Shown here piece after piece: positions 10,667-21,983 of a stretch of DNA of 64,000 nt; within the stretch, counting starts at the first letter, position 1, and every line of letters begins with the position of its first letter. A program made the translations under genes and the position numbers. Below the pieces are notes generated by a model. It searched no databases, was not told the origin of the DNA, and worked only from the letters and a program-made list of their open reading frames with translations. The DNA is from Pegoplata infirma (lineage: Eukaryota; Arthropoda; Insecta; Diptera; Anthomyiidae). The stretch covers positions 158,285,307-158,349,306 of the forward strand of contig OY992539.1 of NCBI GenBank assembly GCA_963921195.1, given 5' to 3'.

Positions 10667-11061
10667 TAAAACATTGATGATTTTTATTCCTAAATAACTC
10701 CATAATTTAATCCTAAACTAACTTTGTTACAGAATTCTGAGATGAGCTAAACAAAATTTTATTAGTTAACGATTTATCAAAAACATTAATTTTGAAAGTG
10801 GGTTTAGTCCACAATTTTTTTGTAGTGCATGAAATAACCTTTTTATCGGTGATTAAGTGTAGCGATAGTGTTTTTAATTCTTAAATACCCCTATAATTTA
10901 AGCCTAAACTTACCTTGTTACAGAATTGTGAGATGAGCTAAACAAGGTTTTACTGGTAAACGATTTATCAAAAACGTAAATTTTGAAAGTGAGGCTAGTC
11001 CACACAAAATTTTTTGTAGTGTTAAAAATAACAAATTAATAGCTGATAGAGTAAAACCTTA
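10667..11061 (+). repeat. S1 satellite, forward, third block
   Basis: Two units in the same orientation as the earlier blocks. It ends at the TA dinucleotide (11060-11061) used as target by the Tc1-like element and continues at 15215 on its other side. Confidence 0.9.
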
Positions 11062-12563
11062 CACTCAAAAAAAAAACCTTGTAAAGTTACCAAAAAATCT
11101 CGTGATTTTACGAGGATATTCTCGTAAAATAGGAGGTACACTCATAGAAATATCTTAGTAGAAAAATTAGTAAACCCATTGTAGATCTAGTTTTACAGAA
11201 TTTGACAAAAATAAATGTTGATATTACAAAATTCAATTATTGAAAAATATATAGTTGGAAAAAATTGTATGAAATATAAACACATTAAATAAACATCCCT
11301 GTTTTTAAGCGTCATTACATTTTTCTTTTGGTGATATGTTTCTTAAAAAATAATTTTTTATTACAAAATTAAAAGCAAATACATATTTGGTAAGTAATCA
11401 AATATATTTTTTGAACTTAAAATGCATTAATCCTGTACATTTTTATTATTTTTTTTAGAAATTTGTGATCTGGTATCGTTTGTTTGTGAATTTTAGTTTA
11501 CCTTAACGACCACGACAGATGAAGAAATAATTATAATAATTTGGCTGAAGAAAAGGCCATATTGCAGCTTTGCGGCCAGTTACCCAATAAAAGAAAAATA
11601 TCCCCAATTTTCAAGATCAGCTTGGCCAGTGAATAAGATAACCATCGGCAATATAATCCAAATGTGGATAAGAAATAAAAAAAAGTGAAATGATGACTTT
11701 AAGAAATCGTCTCGCCTTCCAAGAAATCAGATGGAGTTCAATTTCAAGATGCTGGAGTATTGCTGACTTATCACATCAAACATCCCGCAATTAAAAACAA
11801 TATGTGGTGCGTTCTCAGTCAGTGGTATCATTCAAAAAAATCAGGAGAAAGTAAGAAGAAAAATAACAACAAAAAAATAAGTTTGTGTAAAAATCATGAG
11901 TTAATGAAAACCATGAAAAAAAAATATTGTGAAAAATATTAAATAAAATAAAAGAATATTTAAAAATAACAACAAGCTTTTTTATTAATCAAATATTTTA
12001 TATTAACAAAAATATGAGTTGAATTTACATAAAATACGAGTTGATTTACAAAAAAACGAGTTGATCAGCTTTTACAAAAACTGACAACAATTTATGTTGA
12101 AATCAACATAAATATTTGTAGGGTCAATATTAGAGTTGTCAATTATTCGACTTTTAACTTTGTTCGAATAATTCAAATAATTGCTTTTCCTCGTTCGATC
12201 AAACGATTAAAGATCAAAATTTATTCGATTAATCGAAGAGAATAACGAATAAAAAAATTATTTTAAAAAGTATTTTTATTAAAAAAAAAAAAAAAATAAA
12301 CAATTCATATTTTTATAATCTTAAAATAAGAAAGTTAAATTTTTTATTAACGAAAAAATGCATACAAAACTTAAAAATAAAATAGTTAAAAGTTAAAAAA
12401 ACTTAAAAATTGAATAACTGAGATCACTTTTAATTAATGGATGTCGATTTTAATACTTGTTGAGAAATAATTCAAATACAAATTATTATTTGAAGTATTC
12501 AGACAAAATATATCATAAATGATTTTAATTTTTGTCAAATAAGACAATTTAAGTTGTTCTTAA

Positions 12564-13022
12564 AGCCCCTATGACACTACATTTTTTTTGTATTGATGGA
12601 ATTTATGTGAACAGTGCAAATATATCACCATAGGAAATCTAAATAAGTGTGAATAGTAAAAGCATACTAAAAAAAACAGTAAACGTCAAATTTTATTCGT
12701 GTGTTATCGATAAATTTGGTTATCAAATGATTGAATGTCAAAAAAAAATGTAAAAATTTTACATTTTTTTTTGACATTTACGCATGAATGATATTAAGTG
12801 TTGCCAACTTTTCTGTTTTTCATTAAATGAAGCGATTTTTTTGTTTTTTTTTACGGTTTTTGGTATTTATTAAGCGGGTTTTTATTTAAATAAAAGTAAT
12901 CATCACTATTTGTTTGTTTATTTTATGTTTATTTTATGTTTCTTTTTCATTTCTTCTTTTGCTGTTTCATTCTATCAATTAATAAAAAATAAAATACAAA
13001 AAAAATGTAGTGTCATAGGGGC
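12564..13022. mobile_element. piggyBac-like MITE, 459 bp, TTAA target
   Basis: Inverted ends GCCCCTATGACACTACATTT and its complement, bounded by TTAA at 12560-12563 and 13023-13026. The sister hAT copy at about 52985 has a single TTAA there, the empty site. TTAA duplication suggests piggyBac. A near-perfect palindrome of about 45 bp around 12755 ('atgtcaaaaaaaaatg' and complement) lies inside. No transposase. Confidence 0.8.
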
Positions 13023-13241
13023 TTAAGAAATAATCTTTTAAAAATAAAAGTTGACTCAATTTTTTTGCTTTCAAACGATTTTTGGTTTTTGTTTTTTTTA
13101 AATTAGTTTTTGAAAACACTCTTACGCTAATTGTTGAAGTAGGTGATATAGTAAGAAGAGCATAAAAAAGTTTTTCTATTTTTTCTGTTCTTTTTCAGAT
13201 TTTTTGAAATATATCATATCGTCTGATATATCGCTGAAGTC

Positions 13242-13496
13242 CTATTTATTTTCTAAATTTTTAATACTTTGAATTGAAACATTTAACTCGCATAAAAGAT
13301 TATTATTTTCATTAATAATAACTTCCTCTATTTCAATACTTTTATCTGAATTATTGTGATTACTTTCAACATAAAATAATCTGGAGTATAATTCATTTGC
13401 ATATTCTTTTGTTTCGCTTTTTGGAGAATATTTTAAGAAACTTTCATTGCTCGGAAAATTTCCAGAATTTAGAAAATTTTTTAACGTATTTAACAC
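13242..13496 (-). pseudogene. hAT transposase remnant (C-terminal side)
   Basis: Minus-strand frame of 84 residues, matched by the plus-strand frame at 52414-52644 in the sister hAT copy ('LNSGNFPSNESFLKYSP' shared). Upstream residues in the sister ('LLKRIKIRINERR') resemble the helical part of hAT transposases, but the catalytic DDE triad and dimerisation motif are not visible. I infer transposase only from its position in a hAT element. A fragment, not an active enzyme. Confidence 0.45.
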
Positions 13497-13632
13497 TTTT
13501 ATACGTCTCTCATTAATTATTATTTTAATACGTTTTAGTAAGTCTGATGCAAAAGAATTATTAAATTATTAATTAAAAACTTGATAACTCCCTCTAATTC
13601 TATAATGGATGTGCTATCCAGGGCTATGGCTA

Positions 13633-14397
13633 CACTCAAAAAAAAAAACTTGTAAAGTTACCAATAAATCTCGTGATTTTACGAGGCTATCCTCGTAAAA
13701 TATGACGTAGGTAAAATTCTCGTAAAATTACGAGGATTTCCTCGTAATTTTGAATGCAACAAAAATTGGTAAAATAACCAATTTTATTGGTAAAAATATT
13801 GTTTTAAAACCTGAAAAATACAAAAAAAAAAATGGTAAACTTACAAGAAAAAATGGTAAATATGTTTAAAAAAATGGTAAATTTACAAACCAAAATGGTA
13901 AATTTACAAAAAAAAAAATTTTGTTAACAACATAAATCCTCGTAATAAAATCATTTTTTGTAAATTAACTGTTTTTTTGTAAATTAACAACTCCTCCTTA
14001 AATTAATCCTCGTAATAAATTTTTCAAAATTTTGTCAACTTTTTCAAAATATTTTTCAATAAAAAAAAAAAATGCAAAAAAATAAGTTTTTTTTGTTAAA
14101 CAACATAAATCGTCGTATAACATAATTTTTGTAATATAAAGTTTTTTTTGTAATTCAACTAGAATCCTCGTAATAAAAACTTTGTTGTAAAATTACAGTT
14201 TTTTTTGTAAAATAACCTTTCAAAATGGTAGAATACAATTACGAAAATAAACTTGTAAAATTACCAATAAAACTGTAGTTCTCGTTTGAGCAAAGTACTA
14301 GATTTTTTGTTAAAAAACAAGGAAAGTAGTTAAATATTGGTAGAACGGGATTACAAGGCATTTTACCAGGCGTTTTACCAGTTTATTTTTTTGAGTG
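13633..14397 (+). mobile_element. Tc1-like TA-target MITE ('CACTC' family), full 765-bp copy
   Basis: Left end CACTCAAAAAAAAAAAC, right end TTTTTTTGAGTG, TA at 13631-13632 and 14398-14399. The inverted sister hAT copy (about 52430-52445) shows the empty site with one TA. The interior repeats 'atggtaaatttac' and 'cctcgtaat' motifs and has no frame. It has the same length as the copy at 29331-30095 and looks nearly identical, so the family moved recently. Confidence 0.9.
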
Positions 14398-15214
14398 TAC
14401 AATATATTTTAACTTTCCTAAATTTTGTATAAAATCTTTCAAAATTTATGAAAATAAATCAAATTCTAAGCATTTATTTAATTTTTTAATTAAAAAAAAT
14501 TGTTCGATTAATCGACATTAATTAATCGATTTATTCGTTATTCGAAAATCGTCATTTTTTAATTATTCGAACAAGAGTTGGGTTTTGTTTGATCGATTAA
14601 TCGAATTATTCTTAATCGACTGACAACTCTAGTCAATATCAACAATGATTTCTGTTGAATTTACTACGTTTTTCTTTGGGAATACAATGATTTTTGGTTG
14701 AGTGTAGGTAAAATTCTCGTAAAATTACGAGGATTTCCTCGTAATTTTGAATGAGCCAAAAATTGGTAAATTAACCAATTTTATTGGTAAAAATATTGTT
14801 TTAAAACCGGAAAAATAAAAAAAAAAATGGTAAACTTACAAGAAAAAATGGTAAATATGTTTAAAAAATGGTAAATTTACAAACCAAAATGGTAAATTAA
14901 CAAACATAAATGGTAAACAACATAAATCTTCGTATAACATAATTTTTGTAAAATAACAGTTTTTTTGTAATTCAACTAGAATCCTCGTAATAAAAACTTT
15001 GTTGTAAAATTACAGTTTTTTTTTGTACAATAACCTTTCAAAATGGTAGAATACAATTACGAAAATTAACTTGTAAAATTACCAATAAAACTGCAGTTCT
15101 CGTTTGAGAAAAGTACAAGATTTTTTGTTAAAAAACAAGGAAAATTGTTAAATATTGGTAGAACGGGATTACAAGGCATTTTACCAGGCGTTCTACCATT
15201 TATTTTTTTGAGTG

Positions 15215-15412
15215 TAATGATTTTTACTCTTAAATAATTCCAAAATGTAATCCTTAACTAACTTTGTTACAGAATTCTGAGATAAACTGAACAAAATTTT
15301 ACTAGTAAACGATTTATCAAAAATGTTAATTTTGAAAGTGAGTCTAGTCAACTTTTCTTTTTTTGTAGTATTAAAAATAAACTTATAATCGCGGTTAGAT
15401 TAAATTATAGCT
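15215..15412 (+). repeat. S1 satellite, last forward unit
   Basis: Continues the unit interrupted at 11061. Orientation reverses at about 15410-15420, where 'taatcgcggttagattaaat' gives way to inverted S1. Confidence 0.85.
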
Positions 15413-16351
15413 TATTTGAGAGAAAAAATCATCCAGGTTTTACTCTATCAGCTATTGTTAGGTTATTTTTAGCACTACAAAAAGTTGTGTGTGGACTAGC
15501 CTCACTTTCAAAATTATCATTTTAGATAAATCGTTAACTAGTAAAATTTAGCTCAGCTCATCGCAGAATTCTGTAACAAAGTTAGTGAAGGAATAAATTA
15601 AAGAGTTATTTAAGAGTAAAATTACTTCAAGGTTTTACTCTACCGGCGATTATAAGGTTATTTTTAACACTACAAAAAAAATATAGTGGACTAGCCTCAC
15701 TTTCAAAATTAACATTTTTGATAAATCGTTAATTAATAAAATTTTGTTCAGCTCAACTCAGAATTCTGTAACAAAGGTAGTTAAGGATGAAATTTTGGAG
15801 TTATTTAAGAGTAAAAATCATCAAGGTTTTACTCAATCAGCGATTATTATTTTAGTTTTAAAACTACAAAAAAATTTTGTGTGGACTAGCCTCACTTTCA
15901 AAATTAAAGTTTTTGATAAATCGTTTACTAGTAAAATTTTGTTCAGCTCATCTTAGAATTCTGTAACAGAATTAGTTTAGGATTAAACTATTGGGTTATT
16001 TAAGAGTTAAAAACCCTACCGATATACTTTATCAGCGATAAAAAGGTTATTATATGCACTACAAAAAAATTGTGGACTAACCCCACTTTCAAAATTAATG
16101 TTTTTGATAAATCGTTAACTAGTAAAATTTTGTTTACCTCATCTCAGAATTCTGTAACAAAGTTAGTTTAGGATTAAATTGTGGAGCTATTTAAGAATAA
16201 AAATCATCAATTTTTTACTCTATCAGCGATTATAAGGTTATTTTTAACACTGCAAAAAAAAGTGGACTAGCCTCACTTTCAAAATTAACATTTTTGATAA
16301 ATCGTTTACTTGTAAAATTTTGTTCAGCTCATCTCAGAATTCTGTAACAAA
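15413..16351 (-). repeat. S1 satellite, inverted block
   Basis: About five units on the minus strand ('gtggactagcctcactttca', 'gataaatcgtttactagtaa', 'cagctcatctcagaattctg'). It is cut by the 14-kb LINE complex after 'ctgtaacaaa' and continues at 30743. Confidence 0.9.
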
Positions 16352-16445
16352 AAAAAAAAGAGTTGGCAACCCTTGCGCGTAAACGTCAATTTTTTTATCG
16401 CAGGCATATAAATTTGTTTATTTAATTAAAAATATTGGTTTAAAC

Positions 16446-16681
16446 CAGTGGTCGGCACCCATTGCACGCTGGAGCCGAACACAATCGGTTATTCACATGT
16501 ATACAACACGAATGTCAACAAAAAATCAACAAAGAGCATAAAAAGAACAAATATTTTATTCAGTAGCAAGCTTACTTTCTTCAAAGCAGGTTGATGTCGC
16601 TTTGTTGAAGAAATACACCAACACATGCATATTTTTATTAAAACACAAATACTTTCATATGCCTCTTTCTGCCGACCACTG
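16446..16681. mobile_element. hAT MITE, 236 bp
   Basis: Ends CAGTGGTCGGCA and TGCCGACCACTG with the palindromic 8-bp duplication GTTTAAAC at 16438-16445 and 16682-16689. It lies in the 5' region of the LINE, 77 bp upstream of the ORF1 ATG. Non-coding. Confidence 0.9.
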
Positions 16682-16758
16682 GTTTAAACCGTGTTTTTAT
16701 ACATATACTTGTGTTTATTTTGTACAACAAGGTATAAAGATAAATAATTAATTCGAGT

Positions 16759-17623
16759 ATGACTTCTAAAAACCGTCGAAGTATAAAAAATACAATAATT
16801 AATTGTGGTGAATGCAGAATGGAGGTGAAAGAGAATGAAGATTGCATGGAAATGCAACAACAACAGTGATGGATCAGTTAAAGCAGAATTGTGTGAAATA
16901 AAAAAACAATTAAACAAACTAGATCAGCTGTCTGCATTGCAAGACACAATGACTTTCATGTCAAAACAATTTGATGAGATTCTACGAGGGGTGGCTGAAA
17001 ATAAAAAGAAAATAGATAATGTGCAAAGAGAAAATCGAGTTTTGAAACACGAAGTAAAAATATTAAAGGATTCTGTAAAGTTGTTGAATGATGAACGAGT
17101 AAAGAAAGATTGTCTAATTAGTGGTGTTATAGTAAATGACCAGTCAACTGCAGTAGATAAATTATTGGCCATTTCAAGGGATATTGGTGTAAATCTTACC
17201 GAGAGTGAAGTAGATACAGCTTATTTTCTCAAACAAAAAGATGATAAAAACAAAAAGCGTACTATGGTGGTTAAATTTGAATCGAAAAAATCTAAAGAAA
17301 AGTTAATGTCAGCAAAACCTAAACTCAAAGAAAATGAAAATACAAAATCCCTTAACGTTTTCAAGCACGCCAAGGCTTTAAAGAGAGTGGGTTACCAGTC
17401 AGTGTACACATATAATGGTAAAGTTTTTACGAAGAAAAGCGAAACATCAAAACCTAAGTTAATTAAAACTGAAGAGGAAGTAGATGAGTTACTTGTAGAT
17501 GCTACAACAAATAAGACAGCAAGACGTAGATCAAATATGCAGCCGACAGTATTAATGCAAAATGTTGAAGATGATGATGATGGCGATGAGGACCGTGCTT
17601 CATTTTTGTTAATTTTGAAATAA
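16759..17623 (+). pseudogene. LINE ORF1: zinc motif, coiled coil, FP25K-like C-terminus
   Basis: Likely start ATG at 16759 ('MTSKNRRSIKNTI'), with a 'CGECRMEVKENEDC' cysteine pattern like the first half of the PHD-type finger found in many insect LINE ORF1s. A frameshift near 16845 moves to the long frame that runs to TAA at 17621. That frame has a coiled coil over about 60 residues ('EIKKQLNKLDQL', 'NVQRENRVLKHEVKIL'), an RRM-like stretch ('DCLISGVIVND') and a C-terminal segment 'VYTYNGKVFTKKSE...LIKTEEEVDELL' that resembles the C-terminal domain of baculovirus FP25K, a similarity known for such ORF1s. The product would be an RNA-binding chaperone of the LINE particle. Second half of the finger is missing; inactive as it stands. 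Confidence 0.7.
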
Positions 17624-17647
17624 CTGTTTTTTATATAAACTTTTTTT

Positions 17648-17658
17648 ATGAATAATAA
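17648..17658 (+). pseudogene. ORF2 start codon region of the LINE
   Basis: ATG at 17648 begins 'MNNN' and is cut by the TAA-target element after codon 3. The same frame resumes at 18845 ('QHFVNLESFNDYF'), which leads directly into the endonuclease. It is 24 bp downstream of the ORF1 stop. This is why I place the ORF2 start here rather than at the internal ATG at 18954. Confidence 0.65.
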
Positions 17659-18841
17659 CACCGCTCAACACTCATTTTCCGGTTTGATTTCTGATGATCA
17701 ATTTTAGTAGACTTTGATCTCCTGATTTCAAATCTTTTCTCCAAATTTTCCCATCACGTCCAGATTTTTAGTTATTCACGGTTGAAAATGCGAAAAATTA
17801 CGATTTTTGCATTATTTGAAAGCCTGCACAGCAGCCATTCAGTGGAATACAAATTTGGTATAAAGCGCAAAAGTATAATTTGTCTATGGTCTCCAACATA
17901 GAACACAATTTTTTTCAAATTATTACGTTTGGTTGGGCTTTACTTGCGTTTTAAAATGATACTGTTAAAATTACATTTTTGTAAAAAAGGTAAGTGTTTC
18001 GAATCTTTTTCTATGGAAAATTAAAATCGAATGTAACTTTTTTGTCGTGATTTATTTTTTCTTCATATTTCCTTTCATACCAAAAAAGCAGCAAAGAAGT
18101 TGTAAAATTTCCCAAAAAAACCAAAAAAAAAATGTAAATTTCGCTGAACTTTAAATTTTGCTGAAAATTTTGAAATTTTAGTTTTTGAAATTTATGTTGT
18201 ATAAATAAGAGTTTCGTGAGTGTGAGTCAACGTGAGTGAAGCTTGCGTGAGTTCACGTGAGTGTGAGTTGTATTAAATTTACTCACGTGATTGTGAGTGA
18301 GTGTGAGTCAAAAATCACTCACGCGCCCATCTCTAGTAGATACCTTATTTTTTTTGATATTTTTCAAAGAAAAACTAAAAAAAATAAATATTTTACAAAT
18401 TTAAGATTTCTGTGTTATTTTTCGCATACACCGGAAGATATATTTAATGGGTTTAAAAGTCTATAAGAAAGAATGAACTTTTGCCTAAATTTTGAGCTCA
18501 TCACTGTAAAGATTGATCATCTGGTTATTGTATTAAAGCCTTTTAAAAATGGTGCTTTTTCTAATTTTTTTGACAGTGTTTTTTTAAAATGCATGTTTGG
18601 CCAATAATAGTGCAACAACTTGAAATTTTTTTGATCATATTTTTGAGATCATAGTTCAATTCCACCCAGCGGCTGCTGTGCAGGCTTTCAAAAAAGGCAC
18701 ATTTTCAACCGCGAATAATTAAAATTCTAGACGTGATGGAAAAATTTGGAGCACGAATTTGGAATCAGCGAGTCAAAATCTTTAAAAATTTTATATCAAA
18801 CTTCAAACTGGAGCCAAAAACCTTCGATTTGTTGAGCGGTG
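17659..18841. mobile_element. Harbinger-like element, 1183 bp, long inverted ends
   Basis: Outer ends CACCGCTCAACA and TGTTGAGCGGTG; inverted similarity continues about 190 bp inward ('cctgcacagcagcc' pairs with 'ggctgctgtgcagg' at about 18670). TAA at 17656-17658 and 18842-18844. The interior (17840-18650) is AT rich, has no transposase, and carries the repeated 'gtgagtgtgagt' and 'ctcacgtga' motifs at 18210-18330. The superfamily is inferred from the 3-bp TAA duplication only. Confidence 0.75.
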
Positions 18842-18844
18842 TAA

Positions 18845-19466
18845 TCAACATTTTGTTAACCTTGAATCATTTAATGATTATTTTAATACAGCAAATTTTC
18901 TCAGTGTAAACATTAGAAGCATTTCATCTATTGAAAAATTTAATAAATTTAAAATGATAATTGTAAAATTTTCTAAACTACCCAGTGTCATAGCAGTACA
19001 AGAGACATGGTTTTGTGCTAAATTGGTTCAAATTTACAATATACCAGGATACAATGTAGTTCACTGTTGTAGAAGTGATAATTATGGTGGGACTTCTTTT
19101 TATATTCACAATGATTATCAATATAACGTCGAGGTATGTGAAAGTAAGGAATTTTTGGAGTCAATAACAATATCGATTGAAAACTACAAGATAAATGGGA
19201 AATATCTTAAACTTACATCATTTTATAGATCAAAAAAGTGTGATTTACCAAAGTTTCTGAGTTTTATTGAATGTTTACTTGCTAAAAATGGTCGGTTTCC
19301 TAATATCGTTGTTGGTGATTCAAATGTTGACTTTTTACAAACAGCATTGTCTACAAACATAATAAATTTGTTATCTACTTAGTTTCAATTACAAAAATTG
19401 TCATAATTTAGTAACACGTCCTGCGTCAGGTTCATCTATAGATCATGTCTATAGTAATGTAACGGA
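18845..19466 (+). pseudogene. LINE ORF2, apurinic-type endonuclease domain
   Basis: Frame 'FLSVNIRSISS' (Asn motif), 'VIAVQETWF' (catalytic Glu), 'GGTSFYIHNDY', 'LTSFYRS', 'NIVVGDSNVDF' (Asp/Asn motif). It stops at TAG 19380-19382, but similarity continues one frame over ('HNLVTRPASGSSIDHVYSN') up to the hAT insertion, so a 1-nt indel lies near 19380. The domain would nick target DNA to prime reverse transcription. The SDH-like motif 'ITDHNFI' is on the other side of the 2.8-kb insertion at about 22305. Confidence 0.8.
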
Positions 19467-19775
19467 CAGGCGCGGATCCAGGGGGGGGGGGGAGAATGGG
19501 ATTTCTCCCCCCCCAAAATGATTTAAAAAAAAAAAAGAAAGGAAAAGAAAAAAAGAAAGGAAAAAAAATAAAAAAAAGGAAAAGAAAAGAAAGGAAGAGA
19601 AAAGGGAAAAAGGGAGAGGAACAAAGATAGAAGGAAAATGACCAGGATGTAAACAAATAGAGGCTATTTGTACTGAAGTAAATTTTTTTTAAATCCTTAA
19701 AATGTTTCAGAATGAGAGAAATTGCATTTGAAAAACTTAAATGACAATAGAGTAAAATGGCAATAGAGTTATCAT

Positions 19776-20562
19776 AAGAGATGCCAACTATTTGAGAGCA
19801 AAACGCGCACAAAAATTTTATAAACGGGTAAAAACGCGTAAATTTGCTTGAAAAAAAGGGTAAAAAAGCACTGGGCTGTTTTTTAAATAGATAAAAAAAA
19901 TATTTTTATTCAAACAAAATTTTTGATAAGTTTGTTGGTTAAACTTTTGAGCGACCGATATAAATCGCTGTACAATTTTACATGGTCTGCATTTTCCACT
20001 TCAAAAGCCAAATTTAGTCTTTGAACTTCACCCAGAACAGAATTCAAATATTAAACCAAAATACAAAAAAAAAATCTTCAAAGAATGGCATTTTTTTAGA
20101 GGTTGGTTTAGTTCTTCAAGAGAAAACATTTTCCCCTTAGTCCGATTTTGCTCCTTTTTCCGAACTTAATACGACCAAGTTATTGACCATAATTATAAAT
20201 TCGTTCCATATTTTAGGCGTCTAGCTCTTAGTTTGAACTGCATATTGCTTTTCACAAATAGACAGACGGACATTCAAAAAATGTTATTGAATCGATCCAA
20301 AATCAATAAAATATATACTTTGTGAAGTCTCCGACTTATATTTCGATGCGGTACACTCGAAACAACAAACTAAGTAAACCGCCATACTTTGTTTGGAGGC
20401 TATAAAAATTAATTTTAAAAAGCACTAAAAGCACAACCTGAAAATTTAAAAAGCATCACGTTAGTGCGTTTTTCTAATTTGGCACTAGGTCAAAAATTTT
20501 CGCGTTTTGACACATCAAAAAGCACTAGATCTAGCGCGAAAAGCACTAAGTTGGCATCCCTG
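19776..20562. mobile_element. hAT element, 787 bp, inside the composite
   Basis: Ends AAGAGATGCCAACT and AGTTGGCATCCCTG (first bases diverged), flanked by GTTATCAT at 19768-19775 and 20563-20570. The subterminal sequence has repeated 'aaaaagcact' motifs. It encloses a decayed mini-me at 20170-20405. Confidence 0.8.
20170..20405 (-). mobile_element. mini-me/DINE-like remnant, reverse
   Basis: Contains 'gacagacggacattc', 'gaatcgatccaaaatcaata', 'atatatactttgtgaagtc' and 'ttggaggctataaaa' in the order of the reverse copy at 40735-40981. More diverged than that copy, with a short GTCY tract. Confidence 0.6.
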
Positions 20563-20672
20563 GTTATCATTCTCTAAGAAAAAATTATTATCTGAATATT
20601 TTTATAGAAAAATGTTTCGAAATTCCAGACTTTATTTTTAGAAACTGTTTTGATACTTATTTGACTCTAAAT

Positions 20673-20998
20673 AAATGGTTCCCAACCTTTTTTGCGCCAT
20701 GCCCCACTTTTTAGTTAAAAAAAACTACAATGTCCCCCCTACACTCAAGAAAAATTTGTAAATTTTTCAAATTTGCTTTACAATTCAAAACTTAATTGTG
20801 GTTAAGCAAACTTGATGTTAAAATCATCGTTTAAACAAAGTTTTTAGAAAAAGTTTTTAACAGTCAACTAAATAATTCACCTAAAATAATATTTTTTAGT
20901 TTATTTAACAAAACAAAATCTTAAAAATTTGCTCGTTGCCCCCTGAAGCATTCAAATTGCCCCCCAGTGGGGCGAGAATCAAAGGTTGGGAACCATTG
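20673..20998. mobile_element. hAT MITE, 326 bp, inside the composite
   Basis: Ends ATGGTTCCCAACCTTT and AAAGGTTGGGAACCATTG are inverted. Flanks CTCTAAAT (20665-20672) and ATCTAAAT (20999-21006) agree at 7 of 8 bases. The CAGTGGTTCCCAACC-type end is common in hAT elements. Confidence 0.75.
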
Positions 20999-21039
20999 AT
21001 CTAAATGTAAAAAAAAAATTATTGTAAAACTATCTTAAA

Positions 21040-21700
21040 TTTTAGGAAAAATGTCTAAAAACTGTTCTATAGAAAACATCCTACAGCAACTGAGAATTTT
21101 TCTTTTGAAAGAATGTTTCAGAATATACCAAGATTTTTTCAGCAAAAAATTTCTCAGAATCGAATAACATTTCTTAAGGAAAAACGTCTTAGAGTCTGAA
21201 TATGTATATTTTTCTTTTGAAATGTGTCTAATAATAAATTTTTTTCTATATGAAAATGTTTCAGAATCTAGGTGGCATTAAAACCGTATCATTTTTCGTA
21301 TTTTAAGAAAATTGATTCAAAATTTCTTCATAAAATGTTTTAAAAACTGATAATTTTTAAGTATCTGATAATTTTCTTTTACGAATTATGTTTCAGGATC
21401 TGAGAATTTTTGTATACGAAAAAGTTCTTAGAATCTAAGAATAACTTTGAAATATGAGAATTATTTTAGACGTTTTTTTTAAGAAAAATATATCAGAATT
21501 TGTAATTTTTTTTATAGAAAGAATGTCTCAAAATCTCAGATTATTTCTATAGAAAATTTAAAAAATCTGAGACATTTGCTATAAGAAAGGGTTTCAGATT
21601 CTGAACAATTTGCTGAAAGGGTTATTTTTTATATGAAAAATATTTAAGAATCTAAGAGTTTTTCTGCAGTAAAATTGTTTCAACATCTGAGATATTTTGT
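21040..21700. repeat. Degenerate ~37-bp minisatellite (TCAGAATCTGAGA type)
   Basis: Loose tandem copies of 'tatagaaaaatttctcagaa' plus 'tctgagatttt', with much drift. The same family forms the arrays at 37117-38570 and 39739-40150 and two short stretches near 35230 and 35830. Confidence 0.65.
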
Positions 21701-21790
21701 GAAGGGTACATGCATAAAAATCTAATACTTTATTCTTTTTTTTCGGAATATTAATGCTTAATGTTATTAATGTTTTCGAAAATTAAAAAT

Positions 21791-21983
21791 TTAGTGTCTA
21801 TTCACAGTTGTGACTAGCTTTGACTGTCATAAGCCAATTTTTATGACTGAAACGTCATAATAAAAATGAAATTTAAAATTTTTTAATTTTTTTGTATAGA
21901 AAAATATTTGATGTTATGACTGTTCAATCATAAACATTGGCTTATGACAGTCATAGTCAGCCATAACTGTGAATAAGCACGTT
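21791..21983. mobile_element. Palindromic MITE, ~193 bp
   Basis: The left end 'tattcacagttgtgactagc' and the right end pair as imperfect inverted repeats of about 45 bp, both including 'tgactgtcataagccaat'. The spacer is about 100 bp. A target duplication could not be fixed. Confidence 0.65.

Larger units (their letters stand above)
12131..14631 (-). mobile_element. hAT element with decayed transposase, two later insertions
   Basis: Ends TAGAGTTGTC and GACAACTCTA are flanked by the 8-bp duplication GTCAATAT at 12123-12130 and 14632-14639. Inner ends contain 'tcgattaatcga' motifs. A sister copy lies inverted at 52224-53412 and lacks both internal insertions (12564-13022 and 13633-14397), so their empty sites can be read directly. 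Without them this copy is about 1.27 kb, close to the 1.19 kb of the sister. Confidence 0.9.
11139..14704. mobile_element. Second TA-target element nested in the first
   Basis: Ends CACTCATAG and GGTTGAGTG share only CACTCA with the host MITE. It is flanked by TA at 11137-11138 and 14705-14706, exactly between two halves of the outer element ('aggaggTA' and 'TAggtaaaattctcg', contiguous as 'tgacgtaggtaaaattctcg' in the copy at 13633). Its own ~1.06 kb is non-coding. Within 11150-12120 there is only a spurious 60-codon frame at 11760. Confidence 0.75.
11062..15214 (+). mobile_element. Tc1-like TA-target MITE ('CACTC' family), opened by a nested insertion
   Basis: The left end CACTCAAAAAAAAAACC is at 11062 and the right end TTTTTTTGAGTG closes at 15214, with TA on both sides (11060-11061 and 15215-15216). 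Deleting it restores a normal S1 unit ('aaacc-TA-atgattttt'). Its own sequence is 11062-11138 plus 14707-15214, about 585 bp, and the rest is a later insertion. Compared with the 765-bp copies at 13633 and 29331 it has an internal deletion. Confidence 0.85.

Noticed and set aside
19483..19492. G-run and C-run near the composite hAT ends as an assembly gap
   Set aside because: Matching G/C-rich runs occur just inside both inverted ends and belong to the element.
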